A DNA stretch of 64,000 nt. It comes from a virus. The notes under the pieces were generated by a model, which was not told the DNA's origin, searched no databases, and worked only from the letters and a program-made list of their open reading frames with translations. Below, piece by piece: positions 7,631 through 15,119 of the stretch (positions within the stretch are counted from its first letter, which is position 1; every line of letters begins with the position of its first letter). Made by a program: the position numbers and the translations under genes. The stretch is from IMG/VR virus record IMGVR_UViG_3300024307_000003, positions 1 to 64,000 of that record; one strand, given 5' to 3'.

Positions 7631-8183
7631 TTAATTCCTCCAATTTACTCTTTCTCCAAGCTACTGCTAATTTCATAGCTTCTTTCTTTCCATATTTCTT
7701 TTCAGAAAAGAATTTTCTATGTAATTTAGAATTAATATCTTTAAAACAAGCAACGTAACCAAAAGAAGTATTAGTTTTAGTAAAGGATACACCTATATGA
7801 CCGGTCTTGTTATTTTTGTTCATATTTTTATTTTTCATATTAATAGATTTAGAACATTCTCTAAGATTATCAATTTTATTATTAAGACCATTACCATCAA
7901 TATGATCAATATCATTTTTAATACTAACTTTCTTATTCTTCATAACCCAGATTATTCTATGGATAAGGTATGTTTTCCTACCGGAAATACCATCACCGAG
8001 TCCTACCACCCAATACTTTCTTCCGTTACCGCTTGGAACACAATAACCAACAGGATTTCCAATTCTATCGTAATTTGGTTTACCTTTGTATATTTTGGGA
8101 ACAACCCAAACTAATCCACTTGGGCTTTCTTCAGAATATACAAAAAGTTTATGCCAATTTTTATTATAATTTTTAGGTTTCAT
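7599..8183 (-). CDS. HNH homing endonuclease with AP2-like C-terminus
   Basis: A 194-aa protein with an HNH core (LIHRIIWVMKN, then IDHIDGNGLNNKIDNLRE) and a C-terminal DNA-binding stretch of AP2 type (GHIGVSFTKTNTSFGYVACF). Such proteins cut DNA at a fixed target and spread their own gene. It lies between primase-helicase and polymerase, and its last codons overlap the polymerase start. ATG at 8183 (MKPKNYNKNW) is chosen. ATG at 8201 is also possible, and neither has a well-placed ribosome site. The gene is AT-rich and Asn/Lys-rich, unlike its neighbours, as expected of a mobile gene. Confidence 0.85.
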   Translation of the reverse strand: MKPKNYNKNWHKLFVYSEESPSGLVWVVPKIYKGKPNYDRIGNPVGYCVPSGNGRKYWVVGLGDGISGRKTYLIHRIIWVMKNKKVSIKNDIDHIDGNGLNNKIDNLRECSKSINMKNKNMNKNNKTGHIGVSFTKTNTSFGYVACFKDINSKLHRKFFSEKKYGKKEAMKLAVAWRKSKLEELNGAGYTSKNQ

Positions 8184-8217
8184 TGAAAATCCAATCCCCA
8201 TCAATATACGGCTTCAA
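8173..8217 (-). pseudogene. Relic of the original DNA polymerase start
   Basis: Directly after the primase-helicase stop, GGAGGA is followed by TTG and a 14-codon frame reading LKPYIDGDWIFNET before a stop. This resembles residues 11-24 of the present polymerase (KNYISGSWIYDTET): identical at K, YI, G, WI and ET. The simplest reading is that the HNH gene inserted into the 5' end of the polymerase gene, left this stump, and brought or created a replacement start. Confidence 0.55.
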
Positions 8218-8226
8218 TACTCCTCC

Positions 8227-9966
8227 TTAGAAGTTCAGTTTATGTTTCTCCACCCACTCATCTTTATCCCATAACGTATGTGTTTCATTGTCGTAATAGA
8301 AGTCTCCTGCCGGTCCAGTGAACCCTGACCATCGACACTTACTAATAACCGAGTGGGTTGTATTACGAACAATCTCATCCTCAGCATACTTATTACGCAT
8401 AGCTAAGAAGTTAAGATCAGCACTCTTGAAGATTGTAGAAGAGCCTGAGAAATCTTCTTCTGTTATAAATCCACCAGCGCTTCCAGCTTCTGAATTGTTT
8501 CCAGATTTCCTGACGTGATTAATATTGATGAATGTTACGTTATGACTTTTCTTTAAACTCTTCTGCCACTTCATAAACATGGATTGTTCTTCGTTTGTCA
8601 ATCCATCAAGAATATCCTGCAAAGGATCAAGAACTATCACTTTACAATCACACGCAATTACCAACTCCTCAACCGTCTTCTGAAGGTCTTTAAGACTACC
8701 ATCCCGATCATCAACAAGATACCATCTTGGACTACCATCTTCTTTATGAAACAGGATGGCTGCTTCTGCTGCAACTGCTGGTGAAGTAAGATACTTATGT
8801 TTCTCTTCTGGTGAAGTTATCAAAGATATTTTCTTGTGCAGGTGTCGTGAGAGCATCACTTCACCATACTCTTCCTTGTCCAACTCCATAGATACAACAC
8901 CGATCATATATGGGCTATTGAACACCCACCAATAGATCATTTCATTCACTAAAGAAGTCTTACCAATACCACTGGCTGCACCAAAATTAACAATCTTACC
9001 TAACGGAATACCTCCTGATGTCTTTTCATTCAGCCCCTTCATGAAAGGAGGGAACTGCATCTTAGGAGCAAGAGACTTGTCAATTATTCCCTGCATCAGT
9101 TGGTCGCTACCCACTACACCCATTGGGGTATAAGACTTTGCAGCATAAAAAGCAGAAACAAATTGCCTTTCTCGTCCTTGTGTTAAATATTCATTGGGGT
9201 CTTTAAGTTCCATATCCATAATAAAGACCTTTCCTTTAGGTAACACCTTAACACACACTTCTGTTGCTTTCTTCCCTGCTTCATCGTTATCCAAACACAG
9301 AACAATCTTATCAAAACGATTAATCCAATCATATTGTGATTTCAGTTGTTTCCATGTTCCGCTTTCTCCGAGAATAGAAGATACGACAGGGATAGGACCG
9401 TAACTCTGATCTTTGTCTCTGCGTTTAATATCGTCATATAACATTTGAAATGCAGAATGTTGGTCTATCTCCCCACCAACAATTAAAAGATATTTACTTG
9501 GAGAGTTTTTAAATTTGTGTTGTCCGAACAGATCACAATCCTGCCCAACACCATTCTCTACCAACTTTAAAGGATTACCAAACGTCTTTGGAGGCTTGCG
9601 ACATTTGTACCCAGACAACGCATAGTTGATAGTGCAAGCATAATATTGTCCAAGCAAATCCCCTGTGTTTGCATCATACATGTGACGTGTTCCAAACGTC
9701 CTGTATGTTTCATCCCTGATCCCTCTGAAGCCTCTCCCTTCGTATGTGCTATTCTCCTTGAACACATTTAATTCTTGTTCTGTTAGCAAATCTCCTCCTT
9801 CAAACACGATTTCAGAATCTTCTTCCTCCTGTTTAGATTTGATTGTGTAGCCACAAGCAAAACAGAAAGCGCCCCCGTCCTCATAAAGAGCTAGATTGTT
9901 TTTACTTTTGTCTAACCCTCGGGAGGCACATTTAGGGCACTGTACTTTAGATACTACTAGTCCCAT
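8227..9966 (-). CDS. Primase-helicase, T7 gp4-like
   Basis: The 579-aa protein has a zinc-binding N-terminus (C10, C13, C35, C38), a TOPRIM primase centre (VGGEID with E167; LCLDNDEAG with D226 and D228) and a RecA/DnaB-type helicase half with Walker A GAASGIGKT (329-337) and Walker B VIVLDPLQD. This matches the bifunctional gp4 type that unwinds DNA ahead of the fork and lays RNA primers. ATG at 9966 has GGAGGA upstream. Its natural partner, the polymerase, follows on the same strand, separated by the HNH insertion. Confidence 0.93.
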   Translation of the reverse strand: MGLVVSKVQCPKCASRGLDKSKNNLALYEDGGAFCFACGYTIKSKQEEEDSEIVFEGGDLLTEQELNVFKENSTYEGRGFRGIRDETYRTFGTRHMYDANTGDLLGQYYACTINYALSGYKCRKPPKTFGNPLKLVENGVGQDCDLFGQHKFKNSPSKYLLIVGGEIDQHSAFQMLYDDIKRRDKDQSYGPIPVVSSILGESGTWKQLKSQYDWINRFDKIVLCLDNDEAGKKATEVCVKVLPKGKVFIMDMELKDPNEYLTQGRERQFVSAFYAAKSYTPMGVVGSDQLMQGIIDKSLAPKMQFPPFMKGLNEKTSGGIPLGKIVNFGAASGIGKTSLVNEMIYWWVFNSPYMIGVVSMELDKEEYGEVMLSRHLHKKISLITSPEEKHKYLTSPAVAAEAAILFHKEDGSPRWYLVDDRDGSLKDLQKTVEELVIACDCKVIVLDPLQDILDGLTNEEQSMFMKWQKSLKKSHNVTFININHVRKSGNNSEAGSAGGFITEEDFSGSSTIFKSADLNFLAMRNKYAEDEIVRNTTHSVISKCRWSGFTGPAGDFYYDNETHTLWDKDEWVEKHKLNF

Positions 9967-9974
9967 GCTCCTCC

Positions 9975-10277
9975 TTAATCTTTTTCTACCAACCCAAGAG
10001 ATTGGCTATAAGTCAAGTATTTCTCTACTTTATTAATCTTTTCATTCTGAAGACCGTAGTCTTCCATTAATATTGGATGCTCGTAACCGAGGTTACGTAA
10101 CATAGACCTAGCGCTAAGAAGATCGTTATATTCTTTTGTCATCCGTCCTTCGTTTGTTTCATTAGTTCCTTCGATCATTTCAAACAAACCAAATTGAGAA
10201 GCTTTCAGAGCGGCTTGCGCCAGCTCTGTAGCCTCCTCAGCAATCCTGATAAGATAGAACTGTTCCAGTGTCATCAT
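9975..10277 (-). CDS. MazG-like nucleotide pyrophosphohydrolase family protein
   Basis: A 100-aa helical protein with EEATELAQAALK near the start and KEYNDLL about 35 residues on. These match the EExxE and ExxD metal-binding pattern of the all-alpha MazG/dUTPase superfamily. Such enzymes hydrolyse NTPs or dNTPs, and in phages may clean nucleotide pools or tune host stress signals. The start overlaps the upstream stop (ATGA) with AAGGAG 8 nt away. The substrate cannot be told from sequence. Confidence 0.65.
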   Translation of the reverse strand: MMTLEQFYLIRIAEEATELAQAALKASQFGLFEMIEGTNETNEGRMTKEYNDLLSARSMLRNLGYEHPILMEDYGLQNEKINKVEKYLTYSQSLGLVEKD

Positions 10278-10543
10278 ACTCTGTGCTCCTTAAGTAGTTT
10301 TTCGTATTCTGTTTTAATCTCTTCATCTAAATCAGAAGCTTTTTTGTAGACAGATAGAAAGTATTTCAAAAGGTCGTATGTAACTCCCCAATCACAAGAC
10401 ATTAAATCTATGTGCTTAACAAGTTCTACAATCTCTTCGTGAGTTAGGTTATGTAAAACTTGGTCGATAACATAACCAACATTGGATTCGACAACTATAG
10501 GAACTTCCCTTTCGAGAAGGTCTTTAGGTACTGATGTCGTCAT
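10274..10543 (-). CDS. Hypothetical protein, 89 aa
   Basis: Acidic helical protein (MTTSVPKDLLEREVPIVVES) of unknown function. It is coupled to the MazG-like gene by a 4-nt overlap. Its ribosome site is weak (ACGGAT). Confidence 0.6.
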   Translation of the reverse strand: MTTSVPKDLLEREVPIVVESNVGYVIDQVLHNLTHEEIVELVKHIDLMSCDWGVTYDLLKYFLSVYKKASDLDEEIKTEYEKLLKEHRV

Positions 10544-10552
10544 ATCCGTTTC

Positions 10553-10870
10553 TCACACATCAATAGTGACACGAGTAACTTCATCCTTCTTGCGGTGCAG
10601 ACGTACAGCCTCTACACGATTACCTCCGTGTTCACGAACAATGAACAACTCAATATCCGCTGTAGGAATCTTCTCAATAATCTCAGTCTTACGCTTCTTG
10701 TTGAAATAGTGCACTACCAATCGAGACTCTTTATGATCAGGATCAAGCATCACTTGGTTGTTAGGAACTATTTCTTCTGCTCCCTTGTACCAATACTCCT
10801 TCACTCCGTCCAATTTATATGTCTCTCCAGACAAGTAAAGAATATGCAGCTTGCTTTTATTCTTAGACAT
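10553..10870 (-). CDS. Hypothetical protein, 105 aa
   Basis: A basic, beta-rich small protein (MSKNKSKLHILYLSGETYK). Two tandem ATGs occur; the second (10870) has the better 7-nt spacing from GGAG. It overlaps the small acidic gene upstream. No family is recognised; the basic charge leaves nucleic-acid binding possible. Confidence 0.6.
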   Translation of the reverse strand: MSKNKSKLHILYLSGETYKLDGVKEYWYKGAEEIVPNNQVMLDPDHKESRLVVHYFNKKRKTEIIEKIPTADIELFIVREHGGNRVEAVRLHRKKDEVTRVTIDV

Positions 10871-11030
10871 CATCTTTCTCCTCTCCTGACCACTCTTGTA
10901 GAATCTCTATTGCAAAATCCCAGCCATCCCAGTTATCCACTCCAGCGGCACGCAAAGCCTCTAGGAATAGTTGGTCGTCTAGCAACTTGTGGTATTCCTT
11001 CTCAGGAATTGTTACTGTTTTTTCTGTCAT
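10863..11030 (-). CDS. Small acidic protein, 55 aa
   Basis: A short gene with a strong site (AGGAGG, 4 nt, ATG) reading MTEKTVTIPEKEYHKLLDD and ending in an acidic tail rich in W and E. It overlaps the start of the next gene by 8 nt, so translation is coupled. Unknown function. Confidence 0.65.
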   Translation of the reverse strand: MTEKTVTIPEKEYHKLLDDQLFLEALRAAGVDNWDGWDFAIEILQEWSGEEKDDV

Positions 11031-11039
11031 GCTTCCTCC

Positions 11040-11426
11040 TTACAGAGATGCCAGCAGTTTATCAATTTCTTCCAGAGACAATTCTTCCAGAGCTTTATTC
11101 TGCTTGGCTGCTTTGATTGTCAGCAGTTTTTCCTTCTCTGCTTTCTTGGCTGCTGCGTTCTTAGCTTCTTCTGTAGCTTCCAGACGTTTGGCAATAATAT
11201 GCTTCACGATGTCCAGCTTCAGGGCGAGCAGGCTGTTAGCCTTGCTCGGGGTTTCTACAAAGCTTTCTTCAGAAGACTCACGCAGGGAACGGTTAATTCC
11301 TTTTGCAATATCATCCAAAGACACACCATTTTTGCTAGTGAGAGGCAAATCCCACAGCTCTTCTGTTGTCAGATCACCTTTCTTGGTTTCAAAACGCAGT
11401 TTCATTTGACTAGCTTTCTCGAACAT
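11040..11426 (-). CDS. Conserved phage-type protein, 128 aa
   Basis: The protein has an N-terminal domain (MKLRFETKKGDLTTEELWD) and a lysine-rich helical C-terminus likely to form a coiled coil (EATEEAKNAAAKKAEKEKL). From memory, similar proteins are common beside replication genes of many phages, with no known role. AAAGGAG precedes the ATG. It is followed by the gene at 10863. Confidence 0.65.
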   Translation of the reverse strand: MFEKASQMKLRFETKKGDLTTEELWDLPLTSKNGVSLDDIAKGINRSLRESSEESFVETPSKANSLLALKLDIVKHIIAKRLEATEEAKNAAAKKAEKEKLLTIKAAKQNKALEELSLEEIDKLLASL

Positions 11427-11441
11427 ATATTTCTCCTTTCG

Positions 11442-13451
11442 TTAGAAGTTCACTTTTAATACACGGTTAAAACTACCACTCACTTTCACATAAGCACTAT
11501 TCCTTTGTGTGGATGAGAAGCCAAGTCCTGAGAGTTGATTTTCCGAGTCCTCAACTTTCATCTTGCTTCCCAACACTTCAAACACTTTACGATGCTCAGT
11601 AAGTTCATCCTTCAGGAACTCATTGTAGAATCCACGGCTCTGGCCTTCCTGCTTGCATTTATCCAGAATGAAGAACAAATGACGATTGCCTGTCTGATTA
11701 CCATCCCAATGGTTAGGAGAGTTCATAATCATTTTCACTTTATGGAAAGTCCCGGTTGGAACATTCCAGAGTTCTTTACTCTTCGAGGTGGAAGGAAGAG
11801 AGGTGATAATTTGCATCCCACCGTTCTTACCAATTGAGAATTCAACAACATTCACAGAGCCAGATACTTTTTTGTCATAGGCAAAGTGATACACCTGCCC
11901 TTCATATTCCATTTCCAACTCAAAACCAACATCAATAGCTTCTCGTTGAATAAACTGATTGACGTACACACGGTAGGTGTGGTTCTTAATCTTGTTTGCG
12001 TCTGTCCACACAATATTTTCTACAGGAGTACGTGATCGTGGACCACCAGCATTCATATCCACGTCCAACTGACCACCTGTCAGCGGCCCTTTAGAGCTAC
12101 GGGTTGCGTAGTAAAGATGTTCTTTATTCCCATCCACTGCTACGTGCAAATCCAAATCATCTCCGTTATACCAAGACAAGGAACAACGCAGAACACCGTT
12201 CACATTGCCGCCAGCAGCCTTTACCCGTTCCTTAATGGAGTCTGTCACTTCACCCGCATAAGACCAACTGAAGTTGTTGTTCCACTTGAAGATGGGCTTA
12301 GCATCAGGATGCTTAGGAGCAATCAAGCTCACCAAGTTATTTTGGTGTTTGTTCTCAAACAACAGCTCAATACTGGAAGCTTTAGGAACCACATTGGTCA
12401 AGAAAGAATCAACATCAATCTCCTCCACTTTCTTAAGGTTATCAACCTTCGTAGGAGCTGCTTCAGCCATTTCATCAAAGACATTCATTGCTTTCTTAAT
12501 ACTGCGATCAGCAAACAACACATTATTGATAGTGATGTCCGTTTCTACAGCATAGCGCCGTTCCAGCGCTGTGTCAATACCCAATTCTTCCACTTTCTTC
12601 TGAGCATTCTGGATCATAGCCTTGGTTACAAGGGCAGTAGGACGTTTATAGTTGGTGGGGGCCACCTTAGCTTCAAAGCTGGCAACAGCTTGATCCAAGT
12701 CCTTCCCTTCCTCAATGTCCACCAGCAACGTACCAATTACAGTGTTACGAATTTTACTAGCTCCGCCAAGCTCTTTGGACTTAATCCAGACATACCCTTC
12801 TTTCTGCTCAGGAGACAGCTTGTTAAACTCCTTCTTCAGTTTGATGAAGCCTTCCACTGTCCGCTTATGCTCCTCACCACGGTAGAGAGAGCCTTGTTCA
12901 ATAAGCTCCATCACTGTCTGTGCTGTGCCCAGCGACAGCTCTTCCAGAGAGCGCAGGAGAACGTCTTTGTTCGACCGCATATCACCCTTGCGGGAGGGGA
13001 TCATGTCCTTACGTAGGACATACTGTGAAGCCAGAGGGGTGTAGAAGTGCTCCCACTTACGTGGCTTACCATCAATCTCTTCGTGATTGAAGTCCGTTCC
13101 CACTTTGTTCTCATAGTGAAAGTATGGATCAGCAATTGAGCAACTATTAACATATTGTTTCATTGCTTCAATAACAGGTTGGTAGTAGCCACCCACTTGA
13201 ATATCCCAGATGCTGACACGTTGATTGTTCACGATGGTTACAACACCACCAATGTTCTTGATGAACTGCCGGCAGCAAGAACAATCATATTCCCGACGCT
13301 CACGGAAGATTTTGTTAGTTCCCGCTGGGAAGCTGTCAAGATATGTGTTCCATAGAACATCGTTATCTACGTTAGTGGTGTAGAGGCCAGTTGGTTCCAT
13401 TTGTTTCAGTTGTCGCTGGATAGCGTTTTTAAACTCAGTGAAATTAGTCAT
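11442..13451 (-). CDS. Large protein with C-terminal DUF2135-like domain, 669 aa
   Basis: Residues about 1-330 are helical and include a cysteine cluster near residue 55 (YDCSCCRQF). The region from about 400 carries CSLSWYNGDDLDLHV, a signature of DUF2135/YfaP-like beta domains, followed by further beta structure to the end. From memory, similar proteins occur in other phages and prophages with no assigned function. It is the largest gene of the replication-side operon after the polymerase and overlaps the next gene by one base. No catalytic motif is seen. Confidence 0.65.
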   Translation of the reverse strand: MTNFTEFKNAIQRQLKQMEPTGLYTTNVDNDVLWNTYLDSFPAGTNKIFRERREYDCSCCRQFIKNIGGVVTIVNNQRVSIWDIQVGGYYQPVIEAMKQYVNSCSIADPYFHYENKVGTDFNHEEIDGKPRKWEHFYTPLASQYVLRKDMIPSRKGDMRSNKDVLLRSLEELSLGTAQTVMELIEQGSLYRGEEHKRTVEGFIKLKKEFNKLSPEQKEGYVWIKSKELGGASKIRNTVIGTLLVDIEEGKDLDQAVASFEAKVAPTNYKRPTALVTKAMIQNAQKKVEELGIDTALERRYAVETDITINNVLFADRSIKKAMNVFDEMAEAAPTKVDNLKKVEEIDVDSFLTNVVPKASSIELLFENKHQNNLVSLIAPKHPDAKPIFKWNNNFSWSYAGEVTDSIKERVKAAGGNVNGVLRCSLSWYNGDDLDLHVAVDGNKEHLYYATRSSKGPLTGGQLDVDMNAGGPRSRTPVENIVWTDANKIKNHTYRVYVNQFIQREAIDVGFELEMEYEGQVYHFAYDKKVSGSVNVVEFSIGKNGGMQIITSLPSTSKSKELWNVPTGTFHKVKMIMNSPNHWDGNQTGNRHLFFILDKCKQEGQSRGFYNEFLKDELTEHRKVFEVLGSKMKVEDSENQLSGLGFSSTQRNSAYVKVSGSFNRVLKVNF

Positions 13452-13795
13452 TATTCCTCATCCTCATCAATAATTTCGAAGTCTTCCCCTACAATGTCAC
13501 GCAATTCTTTCATTGTAAGAATTTTCTTAGCCTTTCTTTGCCATACACACAAATGTGCATCCAGCCTCTTTAAATTTGAGAACCTTGTTGTATTTACTTG
13601 ATAAACCGCATCAATACTCAGGCGTTCATCAGGAGGATAAGAAAGGTCTTCTTTCTGGTCTGACAGATCCATATAACTATCATCGAAAAACAAAACTGCC
13701 AGCTCACCACATTCATCCTCAATAACCAAGCCAGCACACTTATCTCTGCATTCTACAATATGCTTTCCTGCTTTCAAATCTTTCAGAGTAAACAT
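13451..13795 (-). CDS. Small protein, paralogue of 13806-14174
   Basis: The 114-aa protein starts MFTLKDLKAGKHIVEC at 13795, where GGAGGATAAT precedes the ATG. It shares a plan with the next gene: a leading L..GKH.V segment, a central FF.D strand pair and a C-terminal helix before a short (D/H)-(F/K)-(E/I)-I stretch. It ends in an acidic tail. Role unknown, but a paired arrangement suggests a hetero-oligomer or a duplicated regulator. Confidence 0.6.
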   Translation of the reverse strand: MFTLKDLKAGKHIVECRDKCAGLVIEDECGELAVLFFDDSYMDLSDQKEDLSYPPDERLSIDAVYQVNTTRFSNLKRLDAHLCVWQRKAKKILTMKELRDIVGEDFEIIDEDEE

Positions 13796-13805
13796 ATTAT
13801 CCTCC

Positions 13806-14174
13806 TTATCCTGTAATCCTGATTTTATGTCCCAAGATTTCTTCAATCTCTGAGATTGTTATGTCTCGTACATCTTCTTCTTCTTTGTCTTCCACCTTCT
13901 CATGTAAATCCAGAGCCTTCCACAAAACAATATCAGAAACACATGCTGCATAAGGGTCTTCAATTTCATACGCATGAGTAATTTTAAGATCACCATCTAT
14001 AGCTGAGCCTGTGGAATCAAAATCAGAAGCCAGCGTGAAAATCTCGGTTTTATCTTCCCAGAAGAAAATTTCCCCGTTTCCAGTTGTTAGCACAAGGGCG
14101 TTGTCTCCGTTAGAATATTGTACGAAATGTTTACCCGGAACTAAGTCATCAGGGAATTTGAAATTAGTTTTCAT
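13806..14174 (-). CDS. Small protein, paralogue of 13451-13795
   Basis: A 122-aa acidic protein with LVPGKHFVQYSNG near its start and ITISEIEEILGHKI at its end, matching the layout of its downstream neighbour. It is the first gene behind a good promoter at 14207-14235. No family is recognised. Confidence 0.6.
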   Translation of the reverse strand: MKTNFKFPDDLVPGKHFVQYSNGDNALVLTTGNGEIFFWEDKTEIFTLASDFDSTGSAIDGDLKITHAYEIEDPYAACVSDIVLWKALDLHEKVEDKEEEDVRDITISEIEEILGHKIRITG

Positions 14175-14206
14175 ATTGTTTCCTCTTGTTTGTTGTGATG
14201 AGGGAA

Positions 14207-14235
14207 GATTAACTTGTGTGTTTTCTCATGTCAAC
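14207..14235 (-). promoter_or_regulatory. Sigma70-type promoter
   Basis: On the minus strand TTGACA (14235-14230) is followed after exactly 17 nt by TAATCT (14212-14207). It points at the gene starting at 14174 and would serve the whole replication operon. Confidence 0.6.
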
Positions 14236-14238
14236 ATT

Positions 14239-14430
14239 TTATTTTAAACTTTTTAAACAATGTTCTGTGATACAGATACAATCGTAACCATTACTTAGCA
14301 TTGTATTAATCTCTACAATGTAAACAGTGAGTTCAGGGAATTTAGAAGCTATCCCTCTTACATACCCTGTTTGTCCTGATAACTCTTCTCCACAATTAAC
14401 AAGCTCAACACATTCTAAATATTTTAACAT
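14239..14430 (-). CDS. Hypothetical protein, 63 aa
   Basis: Starts MLKYLECVELVNCGEE at 14430, 7 nt after AGGAG, rather than at the upstream ATG 14505. The pattern ELV...GQTGYVRGI resembles the small beta-barrel proteins common in phages, but this is only a resemblance. It is the first gene behind the promoter at 14464-14493. Confidence 0.6.
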   Translation of the reverse strand: MLKYLECVELVNCGEELSGQTGYVRGIASKFPELTVYIVEINTMLSNGYDCICITEHCLKSLK

Positions 14431-14463
14431 ATCTATTCTCCTATTTAAACCAAACGAATCTGT

Positions 14464-14498
14464 ATTATAATACATAGGAGAGTTGCTGTGCAACTCTC
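14464..14498 (-). promoter_or_regulatory. Sigma70 promoter with -35 inside a palindrome
   Basis: On the minus strand TTGCAC (14493-14488) and a perfect TATAAT (14469-14464) are 18 nt apart. The -35 lies inside a 21-nt palindrome (14478-14498) with 9-bp arms GAGAGTTGC and GCAACTCTC around 3 nt. A dimeric repressor bound there would block this promoter. It faces away from the plus-strand promoter at 14709. Confidence 0.65.
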
Positions 14499-14708
14499 TA
14501 TACATAGCTATCTATTAACCTAACAAGAAAACAATCCAATAAATTGTCTTGTTTTATTCCTTGCTTTGTTCTAACCTTCGTGGGCGACTACGCCGCTATT
14601 CCCTGCTATAGCGATACATGGCTTAAGCCTAGCACATAAAGAACTTAGTGTAAAGAACTATTTTATCTAAATTACTTAGTGTGTTAGGAAAAGAATACTA
14701 AATATGTG
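14499..14708. other. Non-coding divergent control region
   Basis: No gene is seen. A possible bidirectional terminator lies at 14522-14556 (ACAAG, ACAAT paired with ATTGT, CTTGT, then TTTATT). A palindrome GGCTTAAGCC lies further on. The stretch separates the leftward replication operon from the rightward early operon. Confidence 0.4.
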
Positions 14709-14737
14709 TTGACACCTACAAAGTAGGTTGATATAGT
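14709..14737 (+). promoter_or_regulatory. Main early promoter (rightward)
   Basis: TTGACA (14709-14714) and TATAGT (14732-14737) are 17 nt apart. The spacer contains an inverted repeat CCTAC and GTAGG around AAA (14715-14727), a possible operator. The first gene follows at 14770 behind AGGAGG. The long gene run to 25899 has tight overlaps, and I see no other strong promoter in it. Confidence 0.7.
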
Positions 14738-14769
14738 GTGTTACACAAACTAACTAGGAGGTAATTATT

Positions 14770-14853
14770 ATGGAAGGTATTATGTTTTTACTAGGTGTAG
14801 CTGGCGGGGTTGGGTTGATAGCCTGCCTTATCCTATATTGTCTACTGTCTTGA
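14770..14853 (+). CDS. Tiny membrane peptide, 27 aa
   Basis: Starts after AGGAGG with 7-nt spacing and is almost entirely one hydrophobic helix (MFLLGVAGGVGLIACLILY). It is the first gene behind the early promoter. Such early peptides often act on the host membrane or on another phage, but nothing in the sequence shows that here. Confidence 0.6.
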   Translation: MEGIMFLLGVAGGVGLIACLILYCLLS

Positions 14854-14864
14854 AGGAGATAAAG

Positions 14865-15119
14865 ATGTATTCAACAACCAATAAACCGACAGTGGGAAGC
14901 ACTGTATATCATGTCGCACATCCCACTATCCCTGCAAGGGTGTTGAAAATACTCCCTTTGTGTGACTACGGGCTACATACGGTGTTTGTACAGTTTGACC
15001 AGTCTGTTGCATTTTCAGGTAATCCGGGCAGAGGAAGAAGTGAGTTTTGGGTTTGTAACCCGGAATTGCTGTATGACTCAGAAGCTGAGGCATTCAAACA
15101 TAACAAGGAGAATGTATGA
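14865..15119 (+). CDS. Hypothetical protein, 84 aa
   Basis: ATG at 14865 follows AAGGAG; the longer start at 14838 lies inside the preceding gene. The protein (MYSTTNKPTVGSTVYHVAH) looks like a small SH3-like or beta-barrel domain (VGSTVYH, ARVLKI, TVFVQFD). It is coupled to the phosphoesterase downstream. Confidence 0.6.
   Translation: MYSTTNKPTVGSTVYHVAHPTIPARVLKILPLCDYGLHTVFVQFDQSVAFSGNPGRGRSEFWVCNPELLYDSEAEAFKHNKENV

Noticed and set aside
7599-8217. A group I intron in the DNA polymerase gene
   Set aside because: No R or S elements (such as AAGATATAGTC) are present and the HNH frame runs past the would-be 3' splice site into the polymerase. A displaced start explains the data better.
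12117-13016. Plus-strand open frame of 299 aa
   Set aside because: Antisense to the 669-aa protein gene with normal codon pattern on the minus strand; no ribosome site.
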